Shown here one piece after another: positions 7,972-16,880 of a stretch of 64,000 bases of DNA. The notes beneath the pieces are model-generated. The model saw nothing but the letters and a program-made list of their open reading frames with translations, searched no databases and was not told where the DNA came from. The DNA is taken from positions 23,660-87,659 of the forward strand of contig JAAYVN010000121.1 of assembly GCA_012517155.1 (NCBI GenBank), given 5' to 3'. Every line of letters begins with the position of its first letter. The first letter of the stretch is position 1. Both the position numbers and the translations under genes were made by a program. The stretch comes from Ignavibacteriales bacterium. GTDB lineage: Bacteria > Bacteroidota > Ignavibacteria > Ignavibacteriales > Ignavibacteriaceae.

Positions 7972-9639
7972 TTATTTATTATTAATTCTTTCCCAGAGTT
8001 CAAGATATACTTCGGGATGGATATCTTTCTTCTTTTGTGCTAATAAATCGTTTAAATTATTTTTCTCAGACTGTTCAATTATGCCATCCAACAAGAAATA
8101 ATCCCTTTTTCGATCAATCTGATCGCGCAAATCATAGGATTGTTCGAGTTGGTGGATTTTCGAAATCGCATTATTAAAAAGGATCAAGAGAAGAATATAG
8201 TCTTCATTTTTAATCCTATTTTTGGCAAAATCTAATTCTAAATTGTGCTTAATAATTTGCATCCCCTTTATTACTTCAATATATTCAACCTCACCATCTT
8301 TAAATTTATAACTTAAACTATTTATGTGCGCCGAATAATTTTCAAATTTCTTTTTTCTTTTCCGAATTAAGAACCAACCAAAAGCAAGTGGTATTAGTGT
8401 GAGAACAAGTCCACCGCCAATTTCACCTACAATTCCGAGTTCTTCAGCTTTATTATATAATAAGAGAATTGGACTTGACTCCGGAATAATTCCGTTATTT
8501 TCTATAGAAAACAGTATATCAGAAAATTCATCCTTTGTAATTGATTGGGTTGAACTAAAATTAGTTATATTAATTACAAATTCGTTAACGAAATCATCAA
8601 ATTTGTCCTCTCTGATAAGTTTTCTCAGGCCAGACCAATTTCCAAGAGTAAAGCCAGCATCAAATTTATTAGAAATGTGATCATTTGCTCTTTTAAAGAA
8701 ATAAACCAATCTCTTAATATGTGTAAAAGACAGAGAATCTTTTTCTATACGGGTTTTAATAAAAAGCAGGAAAGTTGATGGGTCTGCGTTTAACATAAAT
8801 ATTGAACCTAATCTTCTTCTTATTTCCGCATTTATTTCGATTGTATATCCGGGTTCACTATGAGTAGCTGAAATAATATAAAGATTTTGCGGGATTAATC
8901 TAACCGGTGAATAACCATCGATCTTTATAGGATCTTCTTCTCTATCAAGTGAGTTCCAAATCTGAGCGCCAAACACAGGAGATGGGTAAACCTTGTCAAC
9001 ATCATCGAGAATAAACACATAATTTAGATTCGGATTTTCATAGCATTTTTCAATAAGCTCAAGAAATTTACCGGGCACAAAGCGATTATTGACATAATTA
9101 CCTATAAATTCTTTATTATATTCAACTTCCAACTTTTCAACACAATTAAGACGAAGAATACTATTCTCATTTCCGGTGATCAGTAAAGACATCCGGTCAA
9201 TTAAAGTGGTTTTCCCACTACCGGAAACGCCCTGAAGAATGATTTTATTTTGTGAATAAGCAGAAGAGGAGGTTTTTTTTTTCGATAATTTTTTAAGAAA
9301 ATCAAAATATAAATCTGCACTACCAATGAGAGGATATGGTTTATCAACCACTTCTTCAAATGGAACAGGATTGGGATTGAATTTTTGAAACTGATTGTAG
9401 AAACTTCTCAGGGAATCATAGCGTTCCTGAATAGGGATAATTCGAAATTTAAGCGAGTCCTTTTGGGTGACTGAATTTAAACTTGCAGAAGAATCAATGA
9501 TTCCATTACTTATTAGTATCTTATCGAGATCATTCCAATATGGATCGGTCTCATTTAATAAGAGATAGTGTCCAAGATAATAAAGGAGAATAAGGACCGG
9601 GATTGAAGAACTAATATATAGAATGATTTTTTTTTGCAT
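7972..9639 (-). CDS. Membrane-anchored P-loop NTPase, possibly KAP-like; function unknown
   Basis: This 555-residue protein has an N-terminal membrane helix (about residues 5-28), a Walker A motif GVSGSGKT at 137-144, a Walker B-like segment YVFILDDVDKVYP with D212 and D213, and a second membrane helix at about 405-425 (GGGLVLTLIPLAFGWFLI) followed by a basic patch and a helical C-terminal region. The DDVDK form of Walker B resembles KAP or STAND-type P-loop ATPases, but I cannot assign a known family securely. The ATPase domain lies between the two helices; which side of the membrane it faces is not clear from sequence. It is convergent with engB with zero spacing. Confidence 0.75.
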   Translation of the reverse strand: MQKKIILYISSSIPVLILLYYLGHYLLLNETDPYWNDLDKILISNGIIDSSASLNSVTQKDSLKFRIIPIQERYDSLRSFYNQFQKFNPNPVPFEEVVDKPYPLIGSADLYFDFLKKLSKKKTSSSAYSQNKIILQGVSGSGKTTLIDRMSLLITGNENSILRLNCVEKLEVEYNKEFIGNYVNNRFVPGKFLELIEKCYENPNLNYVFILDDVDKVYPSPVFGAQIWNSLDREEDPIKIDGYSPVRLIPQNLYIISATHSEPGYTIEINAEIRRRLGSIFMLNADPSTFLLFIKTRIEKDSLSFTHIKRLVYFFKRANDHISNKFDAGFTLGNWSGLRKLIREDKFDDFVNEFVINITNFSSTQSITKDEFSDILFSIENNGIIPESSPILLLYNKAEELGIVGEIGGGLVLTLIPLAFGWFLIRKRKKKFENYSAHINSLSYKFKDGEVEYIEVIKGMQIIKHNLELDFAKNRIKNEDYILLLILFNNAISKIHQLEQSYDLRDQIDRKRDYFLLDGIIEQSEKNNLNDLLAQKKKDIHPEVYLELWERINNK

Positions 9640-9649
9640 ATCTATATAT

Positions 9650-9676
9650 AAAAAAAGCGGTTTAAGTTAACCGCTT
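9650..9676 (-). terminator. Rho-independent terminator overlapping the stop codon of the 54-residue protein
   Basis: Read on the minus strand, an 8-bp stem AAGCGGTT/AACCGCTT (9676-9669 with 9662-9655) with a 6-nt loop is followed by a run of T. The stem includes bases of the stop codon at 9675-9677. It separates the small gene from the NTPase gene, whose ATG lies only about 10 nt beyond the T run. Confidence 0.75.
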
Positions 9677-9839
9677 AATTAATCTCTGATACTTTACTTA
9701 TATCGTCAAGTTTTACAAATTTTTCAGAGAATTTATAAGAACCTTTACCAGTTTTTATCGTCTTTATAACTTTAACATTAATGGACGAGTCCTTCTTTTT
9801 GGCTTTTGCTTTTTCGGCGAAGGTTTGTTGTTTTGCCAT
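9675..9839 (-). CDS. Small basic protein of unknown function (54 aa)
   Basis: The frame runs from ATG (9839-9837) to TAA (9677-9675) and was found by reading the gap by eye. The protein begins MAKQQTFAEKAKAKKKDSS and continues VKVIKTIKTGKGSYKFSEK with an acidic end. An AGGAGT ribosome-binding sequence lies about 6 nt upstream of the ATG on the minus strand. The pattern (MAK start, Lys-rich, KTGxGxYxFxE) is reminiscent of the tiny ribosome-associated-looking DUF4295 proteins of Bacteroidota, but this is a resemblance only. It has its own terminator. Confidence 0.7.
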   Translation of the reverse strand: MAKQQTFAEKAKAKKKDSSINVKVIKTIKTGKGSYKFSEKFVKLDDISKVSEIN

Positions 9840-10075
9840 TGCATACTCCTATTAATTTTATTTTTAAAAATACGAAAAATACCTGGGAAAATAAAGATAA
9901 AAATAGAGTAATAATAGATAATTAAGAAACACACTGTAAAAATAATATCTGGAAAACAAGGCGGGTTATCACATAATCAAATATTGGAGAGGAAGCGAAA
10001 AACCACCACAAATCTAATCATAAATTTGTTTACATAAGAATGATTCTATATATTTACAAGTTAAATTAAGGATAA

Positions 10076-11329
10076 ATGTTGCAGAATATTAACATAACGA
10101 ATACTGAGAACGGCGTTAGGGTGATAAGTGAATATCTGCCTTACGTAAAATCTTTTTCCCTTGGGTTTTGGTTTAGGAATGGAAGCCGGGTGGAGAACAA
10201 AAGTAATAATGGTATTTCTCATTTCCTCGAACATATGGTTTTTAAGGGAACACATAAAAGGAGTTCAAGGCGAATTGCAGAGGAGATTGAATCAGTGGGG
10301 GGCTATCTCAATGCCTTTACTTCAAAAGAAAACACTTGTTTCTATGGCCGGGGATTAGCACAACACTTCGGCAGGACATTCAGCGTACTGGCTGATATTC
10401 TGCAAGATCCTCTTTTCCGAGAGAATGACATAAAAAAAGAAGCTGGTGTTGTAATTGATGAGTTGTATGATATTCGTGATAATCCTGACGACTTGATTTT
10501 TGATGTTTTTGAAGAGAAATTGTTCAAAGGGAGGGGGTTGGGGAATTCTATTATAGGAAAAGAGGAAAACATCAGAAATTTTAATAGTGAAAGACTGCAC
10601 AATTATTTTAATAATAATTATAAAAATGGAGATCTTGTTATTGTAGCATCGGGGTTAGTGGAGCATGATAAATTAGTGTCTCTAACAGAAAGATATTTTA
10701 ATAAGAGAAAAATAACAACTATATCAAATAAATCTTACAAGAATTATATAGCCAAGACGGAATTCATGCTTAATAAAGAAATACAACAAGTACATTGTAT
10801 TCTGGGAAAACAAGGATATGGTTATAAGTCTGAAAAACGAATTCCGCAGTTATTATTAAGTAATTTATTAGGTGAAGGGAGCAGTTCAAGATTATTTCAA
10901 GCGGTAAGAGAAAAAAGTGGAATAACATATCAAATACATACATTTGTTAATACGTTTTCAGATATCTCAAGTCTGGGTATATATTTTTCCACAAGTGAAT
11001 CTTATTTCGACAAAGTACTGGAAGTAATTAAAAGAGAGACTGACAAACTTATCTGTAAAGAAATAAAGGAAAAGGAGTTAAACAGGGTTAAAGAGTTCGC
11101 CAAGGGGACATTGGTTATGAGTTTGGAGGGAACGACCAATAGGATGATAAGAATGGGAAGTTCGATACTTAACCACAGAAGGATTATTCCACCAGAAGAG
11201 GTAATAAAAAGGATTGACTCCGTAAGAATACAAGATATAAAAGAGTTAGCAGAAGAGCATTTAGAGTATTCGAAACTAAGTAAGATAGTAATCAGTTCAA
11301 ATAAGAGATCAAATAAAAAGGTTGCATAA
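10076..11329 (+). CDS. M16 family zinc peptidase (processing-peptidase type)
   Basis: This 417-residue protein is a single M16 unit. It has the inverted zinc motif HxxEH at residues 49-53 (HFLEHMVFKGT) and the distal glutamate in the helix EAGVVIDELYDIRD, followed by the inactive-type C-terminal half with LLGEGSSSRLFQAVREKSG. No signal peptide is visible, so it is probably cytoplasmic, like the YmxG/PepR-type peptidases. It ends 14 nt before nuoG on the same strand and may be co-transcribed with the nuo genes, though no functional link is evident. Confidence 0.9.
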   Translation: MLQNINITNTENGVRVISEYLPYVKSFSLGFWFRNGSRVENKSNNGISHFLEHMVFKGTHKRSSRRIAEEIESVGGYLNAFTSKENTCFYGRGLAQHFGRTFSVLADILQDPLFRENDIKKEAGVVIDELYDIRDNPDDLIFDVFEEKLFKGRGLGNSIIGKEENIRNFNSERLHNYFNNNYKNGDLVIVASGLVEHDKLVSLTERYFNKRKITTISNKSYKNYIAKTEFMLNKEIQQVHCILGKQGYGYKSEKRIPQLLLSNLLGEGSSSRLFQAVREKSGITYQIHTFVNTFSDISSLGIYFSTSESYFDKVLEVIKRETDKLICKEIKEKELNRVKEFAKGTLVMSLEGTTNRMIRMGSSILNHRRIIPPEEVIKRIDSVRIQDIKELAEEHLEYSKLSKIVISSNKRSNKKVA

Positions 11330-11343
11330 GCAAAGGATAAGAA

Positions 11344-13017
11344 ATGCCTAAATTTCAAATAGACGGAAAAGAGTTCGAGTTTAAAAATGGTCAGACGGTT
11401 TTAGAGGTTGCACTAGAAAACGGGATAGATATTCCGCATTTTTGCTATCATCCTTTACTGTCAATATCGGGAAATTGTAGGATGTGTTTAGTAGAAATTG
11501 AAAAGATGCCAAAGTTAATGATATCTTGTTCTACTTTAGCAGCTGAAGGAATGGTCGTTCATACTCAGTCTGAAAGAGCCATTAATGCGCGAAAAGCAGT
11601 AATGGAATTTTTTCTTATAAACCATCCGCTCGATTGTCCTATTTGTGATGAGGCGGGTGAATGCAAACTTCAAGATTATACTTATCAGCACAGTATAGGT
11701 GAAAGCCGGTTTACCGAGACAAAGAATTTAAAAGAAAAGAGGGTGCCTCTTGGACCCTATGTGATGTTTGATGGAGATAGATGTATAGCTTGTTCAAGGT
11801 GCATAAGATTCTGCGATGAAATTGCGAAGTCGAGTCAATTAACATTTGTGAAAAGAGGTGACAGAGTAACAATAGAAACATTCCCGGGAATGCAACTAGA
11901 CAATTCTTATTCGCTAAATGTAACCGATATATGCCCTGTGGGAGCCTTAACAAACAGAGATTTCCGATTTAAAGCAAGAGTGTGGGATATGTCGGCTACT
12001 AAATCTGTATGTATTGGATGTTCAAGAGGATGTAATATAGAAGTGTGGGTAAGGAGCAATGAGATCATGAGATTGACGCCCAGGTTTAATCCGGATGTAA
12101 ATCAATACTGGATGTGCGATGAGGGAAGATTAAAAACGTGGAAGCATGTAAATTCCGATACCAGGATTAACGGGCCCCAACTTCGAAAAAACGGAACATT
12201 AGCAGAAGTGGGATGGGACGAAGCCTACGCATTTGCCATAAGTGAACTAAAAAATTTTAATAAAGATGAAATTGGAATAATCTTGTCGTCATCAGCCTCG
12301 ATGGAAGATAATTACATGGGAATAAAGTTCGGCAAATCAGTTTTAGGCGCAAAATATTTTGGATATAAAAGCAAAGTTTTGAAAGGGAGCGGGGATGATA
12401 TTCTGATAACTGATGATAAAGCGCCAAACACATTTGGGTTAGAATTGTTACTAAAAAGTTTTAGTGTAAGGATAGAAAATTCGTTTGAACAGGTGATGAG
12501 TTTGATAAATGAAGGGAAAATAAAAGCTTTGTTGGTAATTGAAGATGACATACTAAGCGGGTCGGAAGAATTAAACAAAACGTTAGATCGACTTGATTTG
12601 CTTATTGTTACGGCTTCCAATATGAATAAGACTGCAGAGAAAGCCCACATAATATTTGCAGCATCGACATATGCGGAAAAAAACGGGACATTTGTTAATG
12701 TAAGCGGAAGAATTCAAAGGACAAAGCCCGCGGTTGTTACATCTGAAAGAGAACGAAGCCTGGACGGATTTGAAATGAGCAGACTTGACAAGTTCGGAAC
12801 AGAGTGGGACAAATGGGGGAAGGTCAATAAGATAGAGGCCAGGGCATCGTGGAAAATACTAAACGGGTTGGGGGTGGTTATGGGGCAGAAATTAAAGTAC
12901 AACATGGCAGAGGAGGTCTTTGTTGATCTGAGCAAAACAATTGATAAACTGTCCGGTTTAGATTACAGAGCAATAGGGGAAACCGGTGTTCAATTAAAGT
13001 TAACAAATACAAACTAG
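11344..13017 (+). CDS. nuoG: NADH-quinone oxidoreductase subunit G (short form)
   Basis: This 557-residue Fe-S subunit of complex I keeps, in order, the N-terminal 2Fe-2S domain (HFCYHPLLSISGNCRMCLVE), the His-Cys 4Fe-4S motif in HPLDCPICDEAGEC, the 4Fe-4S motif CIACSRCIRFC with a distant CPVGAL, and the N7-type CIGCSRGC motif with a later C in MCDEGRL. The C-terminal molybdopterin-oxidoreductase-like part is present but short compared with the 800-900 residues of enterobacterial NuoG. No frameshift is seen; the short length looks genuine. It heads a nuoGHI group. Confidence 0.92.
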   Translation: MPKFQIDGKEFEFKNGQTVLEVALENGIDIPHFCYHPLLSISGNCRMCLVEIEKMPKLMISCSTLAAEGMVVHTQSERAINARKAVMEFFLINHPLDCPICDEAGECKLQDYTYQHSIGESRFTETKNLKEKRVPLGPYVMFDGDRCIACSRCIRFCDEIAKSSQLTFVKRGDRVTIETFPGMQLDNSYSLNVTDICPVGALTNRDFRFKARVWDMSATKSVCIGCSRGCNIEVWVRSNEIMRLTPRFNPDVNQYWMCDEGRLKTWKHVNSDTRINGPQLRKNGTLAEVGWDEAYAFAISELKNFNKDEIGIILSSSASMEDNYMGIKFGKSVLGAKYFGYKSKVLKGSGDDILITDDKAPNTFGLELLLKSFSVRIENSFEQVMSLINEGKIKALLVIEDDILSGSEELNKTLDRLDLLIVTASNMNKTAEKAHIIFAASTYAEKNGTFVNVSGRIQRTKPAVVTSERERSLDGFEMSRLDKFGTEWDKWGKVNKIEARASWKILNGLGVVMGQKLKYNMAEEVFVDLSKTIDKLSGLDYRAIGETGVQLKLTNTN

Positions 13018-13034
13018 GATTATCGGAGCAGATA

Positions 13035-14063
13035 ATGGATTTATGGACAATAATAATAATCAGTATAATCAAGATACTGTTTGTTGTTACAATAACACTT
13101 TTGACAGTTTCATATTTGGTTTATTTTGAAAGAAAAATAAGCGCATGGGTTCAGGATAGAATCGGACCCAACAGAGTGGGATGGTATGGGCTTTTACAAC
13201 CATTCGCGGATGTTTTCAAGTTGTTTTTAAAAGAGGATATTGTTCCCGATGCTTCTATTAAGTCAATTCATACTTTAGCTCCCATCATAACATTGTTTGT
13301 AGCATTTAGTACTTATGCGGTATTACCGTGGGGTCCTCCTGTTAATATATTTGGTTATGAGATACCTTTGGTATTGGCAGATGTCAACTCAGGAATATTA
13401 ATAGTATTAGCTCTGACTTCATTGGGTGTGTATGGTATAACATTTAGTGGTTGGGCATCCGGGAGTAAGTATTCTCTACTTGGTGGAGTAAGATCATCAG
13501 CACAAATGATTTCGTATGAAATATCGATGGGATTTTCAGTAGCCGGGGTATTATTAATTTCGGAATCACTAAGACCTGCAGCAATTATTGAATCGCAGAG
13601 TGGATGGATGTGGAATGCCTTTATTCAGCCAATAGGTTTTATAACATTTCTTGTGTCGGCATTTGCTGAAACGAACCGACTCCCATTTGATTTACCAGAA
13701 GCAGAGCCTGAATTAGTGGGAGGATACCATACGGAATACAGTAGTATGAAGTTCGCAGCTTTTTTTCTTGCTGAGTATGCTAACATGATAATTTCGAGTG
13801 GATTAATAGTGACATTATATTTGGGTGGCTGGCAGGTTCCATATATTGAAACTTTTGGTTTGAGCAGCGGATGGGTCACAATGATGCAAATAGGAGCGTT
13901 TTTTTTCAAAGTGGGGGCTGTGTTATTCTTCTTCATATGGGTCAGGTGGTCAATACCGAGATTCAAATATAACCAGTTAATGAATTTGGGTTGGAAAGTA
14001 ATGTTTCCACTAGCTTTAGTGAACCTTGTATGGGTCGCAATATTAGTAATGTTATTAAACTAA
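13035..14063 (+). CDS. nuoH: NADH-quinone oxidoreductase subunit H
   Basis: This 342-residue membrane protein has about eight hydrophobic helices and the NuoH signatures YFERKISAWVQDRIGPNRVG near residue 35 and AETNRLPFDLPEAEPELVGG in the middle. The subunit lies at the junction of the peripheral and membrane arms and forms part of the quinone channel. It starts 17 nt after nuoG and precedes nuoI by 15 nt. Confidence 0.96.
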   Translation: MDLWTIIIISIIKILFVVTITLLTVSYLVYFERKISAWVQDRIGPNRVGWYGLLQPFADVFKLFLKEDIVPDASIKSIHTLAPIITLFVAFSTYAVLPWGPPVNIFGYEIPLVLADVNSGILIVLALTSLGVYGITFSGWASGSKYSLLGGVRSSAQMISYEISMGFSVAGVLLISESLRPAAIIESQSGWMWNAFIQPIGFITFLVSAFAETNRLPFDLPEAEPELVGGYHTEYSSMKFAAFFLAEYANMIISSGLIVTLYLGGWQVPYIETFGLSSGWVTMMQIGAFFFKVGAVLFFFIWVRWSIPRFKYNQLMNLGWKVMFPLALVNLVWVAILVMLLN

Positions 14064-14078
14064 ATTAGTGAGCAAGCG

Positions 14079-14573
14079 ATGGCGAAGAAAAAGAGATTAA
14101 AAGACTTAAATTTTCTTGAGAAAATATACTTGCCCGAGATATCTAAAGGACTGGTACAAACATTCAAAAAGATGTTTCAGCCCAGATTCACAATGGAATA
14201 TCCGGAAGTGAAATTTGAACCCCCAGATTCATACAGAGGAAGACCAGTGCTGGTACAAGAAGAAAATGGGGAGGAGAGGTGTGTTGCCTGCGGTTTATGT
14301 TCACGAGTATGTCCAGCGCTTGCAATTGAAATACAGGCGGGTGAAACAGAGAGGGAGAAGGAAAGATATCCTGAAAGATTTGAGATTAACATGATAAGAT
14401 GCATATTCTGTGGATTATGTGAAGAAGTATGTCCAGAAGAAGCAATTATTATGAGTAAAGATTATGAGTTGGTTTTTAGTAACAGGGAGGATGCACTATA
14501 TGGGAAGGACAAGTTACTAGTACCTATTAATGAGTTACAGGATAGAATTAACTTTTTAAGGAAGCATAAATAA
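14079..14573 (+). CDS. nuoI: NADH-quinone oxidoreductase subunit I
   Basis: This 164-residue ferredoxin-like subunit carries two 4Fe-4S motifs, [12 protein letters not shown] and [12 protein letters not shown], and a RGRPVL segment just before the first, all standard for NuoI. It passes electrons from NuoG clusters towards the terminal N2 cluster. It is the last nuo gene here; comM follows after 66 nt, so nuoA-F and nuoJ-N must lie elsewhere if present. Confidence 0.96.
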   Translation: MAKKKRLKDLNFLEKIYLPEISKGLVQTFKKMFQPRFTMEYPEVKFEPPDSYRGRPVLVQEENGEERCVACGLCSRVCPALAIEIQAGETEREKERYPERFEINMIRCIFCGLCEEVCPEEAIIMSKDYELVFSNREDALYGKDKLLVPINELQDRINFLRKHK

Positions 14574-14639
14574 GCAGGATAAAATCGAGGGTAGGGGGAG
14601 AAACTATTTGGGGTTGTATTAACTTAATGGGAGCAGCTG

Positions 14640-16178
14640 ATGATATCAAGAATATTAACAAGTTCCACTATTGGGATTGATGCTTTTTTTGTAGAGATCG
14701 AGACTCATGCCGAGAGAGCATTGCCCGCAGTGACAATGGTAGGTCTACCAGACAATGCAGTAAAGGAAAGCAAGGAGAGAGTACTTTCGGCAATAAAGAA
14801 TACCGGTTTTGAAAAGCCCAGATTAAGGTTGACAATAAATTTAGCACCCGCAGATGTGAAGAAGGAGGGGAGTGCTTTTGATTTACCGATAGCAATTGGT
14901 ATTTTGGCTGCTGATGAGAAAGTGAAGGGGGATTTATTAGGATCTACATTAATATTAGGAGAGTTATCATTAGATGGACGACTTCGTCATATAAAGGGAG
15001 CCCTGCCAATTACAGTTCATGCACGAAATAATGAAATTAAGAGAATAATAGTGCCTACAGAATCAGTAAAGGAAGCTTCGATAGTTGATGGGATTGAAGT
15101 TTATGGAATGGATACATTACGAGAAGTTGCAGATTTTCTTAATGGGGAAGAAGGAAAATTGCCAACTAAAACCAGTATTGAAGAAATTTTTTCTGATGTT
15201 AATAAATATCATCTTGATTTTTCGGATGTGAAGGGGCAGGAAAACGTAAAAAGAGCTTTGGAGGTAGCAGCTGCGGGGGCTCATAATATAATAATGATTG
15301 GATCCCCGGGGAGTGGGAAGACAATGTTAGCCAAAAGAATTCCCACAATTTTGCCACCGATGACATTTGAGGAAGCTTTAGAGACTACTAAGATTCATTC
15401 TGTAGCAGGGATTTTGGGGAAGGGGCAAGCTTTAATAACAGAACGACCATTCCGATCGCCGCATCACACGGTAAGTGATGCTGCACTTGTTGGAGGGGGA
15501 TCATATCCAAGGCCAGGAGAAGTTTCATTTGCACATCACGGGGTTCTTTTTCTTGATGAGCTTCCTGAATTCAAAAAAAATGTGCTGGAAGTAATGAGAC
15601 AACCACTGGAGGATGGGAAAGTGACGGTTAGCCGGTCAAAGATGACCTTGGAGTTCCCAGCTAATTTTATGCTTGCAGCAGCAATGAACCCTTGTCCATG
15701 CGGGTTTTATTCAGATCCTGTAAAAAAGTGTACTTGTGTAGAAAATCAGATTCAAAAATATATGGCAAGGATATCAGGCCCGTTGCTGGACAGAATTGAT
15801 ATTCATATACAGGTGCCATCAGTAAAGTACAAAGATTTGTCATCCGAATCAAAGGGAGAACCTTCTGATACAATCAGGGAAAGGGTAATGAAAGCCAGAC
15901 ATGTGCAAATAAGGAGGTTTGAGGGTTTGAAACATATATTCACGAATGCCGACATGGGGGCAAGGGAAGTAAGAACATATTGTAAACTTGACCAGAGTGG
16001 TTCGGATTTGATAAAGATGGCAATGAACAAGCTTGGATTATCAGCAAGAGCTTATGACAGAATTCTAAAGGTGGGAAGGACAATTGCCGATCTTGAGGGA
16101 GAAGAAAGGATATTACCACAGCATATCAGCGAGGCGATCCAATACAGAAGTCTTGACAGAGAATTATGGAAACATTAG
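14640..16178 (+). CDS. comM: YifB/ComM family Mg-chelatase-like AAA+ ATPase
   Basis: This 512-residue protein has the N-terminal ChlI-like domain (about 1-170, starting with the typical S(S/T)IGIDAFFVEIE), a Walker A GSPGSGKTMLA, Walker B LFLDELPEF, the Mg-chelatase region with RPFRSPHHTVSDAALVGGG and a cysteine cluster CPCGFYSDPVKKCTC, then a C-terminal lid domain. ComM is a hexameric branch-migration helicase that extends strand exchange during natural transformation. It is a single gene between nuoI and a convergent gene whose stop lies 3 nt away. Confidence 0.95.
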   Translation: MISRILTSSTIGIDAFFVEIETHAERALPAVTMVGLPDNAVKESKERVLSAIKNTGFEKPRLRLTINLAPADVKKEGSAFDLPIAIGILAADEKVKGDLLGSTLILGELSLDGRLRHIKGALPITVHARNNEIKRIIVPTESVKEASIVDGIEVYGMDTLREVADFLNGEEGKLPTKTSIEEIFSDVNKYHLDFSDVKGQENVKRALEVAAAGAHNIIMIGSPGSGKTMLAKRIPTILPPMTFEEALETTKIHSVAGILGKGQALITERPFRSPHHTVSDAALVGGGSYPRPGEVSFAHHGVLFLDELPEFKKNVLEVMRQPLEDGKVTVSRSKMTLEFPANFMLAAAMNPCPCGFYSDPVKKCTCVENQIQKYMARISGPLLDRIDIHIQVPSVKYKDLSSESKGEPSDTIRERVMKARHVQIRRFEGLKHIFTNADMGAREVRTYCKLDQSGSDLIKMAMNKLGLSARAYDRILKVGRTIADLEGEERILPQHISEAIQYRSLDRELWKH

Positions 16179-16180
16179 AC

Positions 16181-16714
16181 TCAGAGGTTTGAGATTTCAT
16201 CAAACCAGAAAGGAGGGGATGGTGATTTTGAAATTTCTTCAAATTTGAGTTTTTCTTTTAAAAGTGCAATTTCCGAAGTATCAAGGAAGGGGACAATGGT
16301 TGTTGGGAGGGAAAGGATGCGCTTTGAAGAAACAATTCCTTCCAAAACCACAGAATTTAAGAGTTTATAATTTTTCAATTCCTTAAAAACGAAGAGCAAA
16401 TCATAGATGTTTGTTGCTCCATTGTCGAACTCAGAAACGATTTTTTCAATAAATGCCGGTTGCAAATCAATGGGAGTATCTTTAATTGAGTACCAGAGTT
16501 TATCAACCTTCCTTTTGTTATCCTGACGCAGTTTAGATGTGAAGTAAAGAAAGAACTGACCTCGTTTCATTTCATTCAATTTTTCAGAGAACTCCTCGTT
16601 TTTTATCTGAGAAAAGTGAAAAAAGATATCATTCGGATAGTGGAGACTTTTGAGGAAACCAAAACCCTTGGGGTCTATTTTTTTTACTCGGCAAAAATCA
16701 AGAGGTTCAATCAT
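16181..16714 (-). CDS. Cold-shock-domain-like protein of unknown function
   Basis: In this 177-residue protein the first 75 or so residues resemble a cold-shock domain: RVKKIDPKGFGFLKSL corresponds to the RNP1-like KGFGFI segment and DIFFHFSQIKN to the RNP2-like FVHFSAI segment. The remaining 100 residues are helical and I do not recognise them. Nucleic-acid binding is therefore likely by family, but the specific role is unknown. The gene is divergent from a DEAD-box RNA helicase across a 166-nt gap, a context consistent with RNA metabolism or cold response. Confidence 0.7.
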   Translation of the reverse strand: MIEPLDFCRVKKIDPKGFGFLKSLHYPNDIFFHFSQIKNEEFSEKLNEMKRGQFFLYFTSKLRQDNKRKVDKLWYSIKDTPIDLQPAFIEKIVSEFDNGATNIYDLLFVFKELKNYKLLNSVVLEGIVSSKRILSLPTTIVPFLDTSEIALLKEKLKFEEISKSPSPPFWFDEISNL

Positions 16715-16880
16715 AAAAACTCACAATTTATTAATAGTAAAGATAGGGAAATAACCGAAACCAGGGAAACGTTGCGGTATGGAAATGGGTTGTTATTGAG
16801 GGTTTTTAAGGTTACTTTAAATGTTGAAATAAAATAATTTAAGCGGTTAACGCAGCTTGATAGAAAGAAGAAGAAATCAG

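Noticed and set aside
11344..13017. nuoG as a truncated pseudogene
   Set aside because: All Fe-S motifs are intact, the frame ends cleanly 17 nt before nuoH and no remnant of a longer C-terminal domain is seen downstream; short NuoG forms are known.
16616..16837. 73-codon plus-strand open frame before the helicase
   Set aside because: It overlaps the cold-shock-domain gene antisense and shows no recognisable features or ribosome-binding site.
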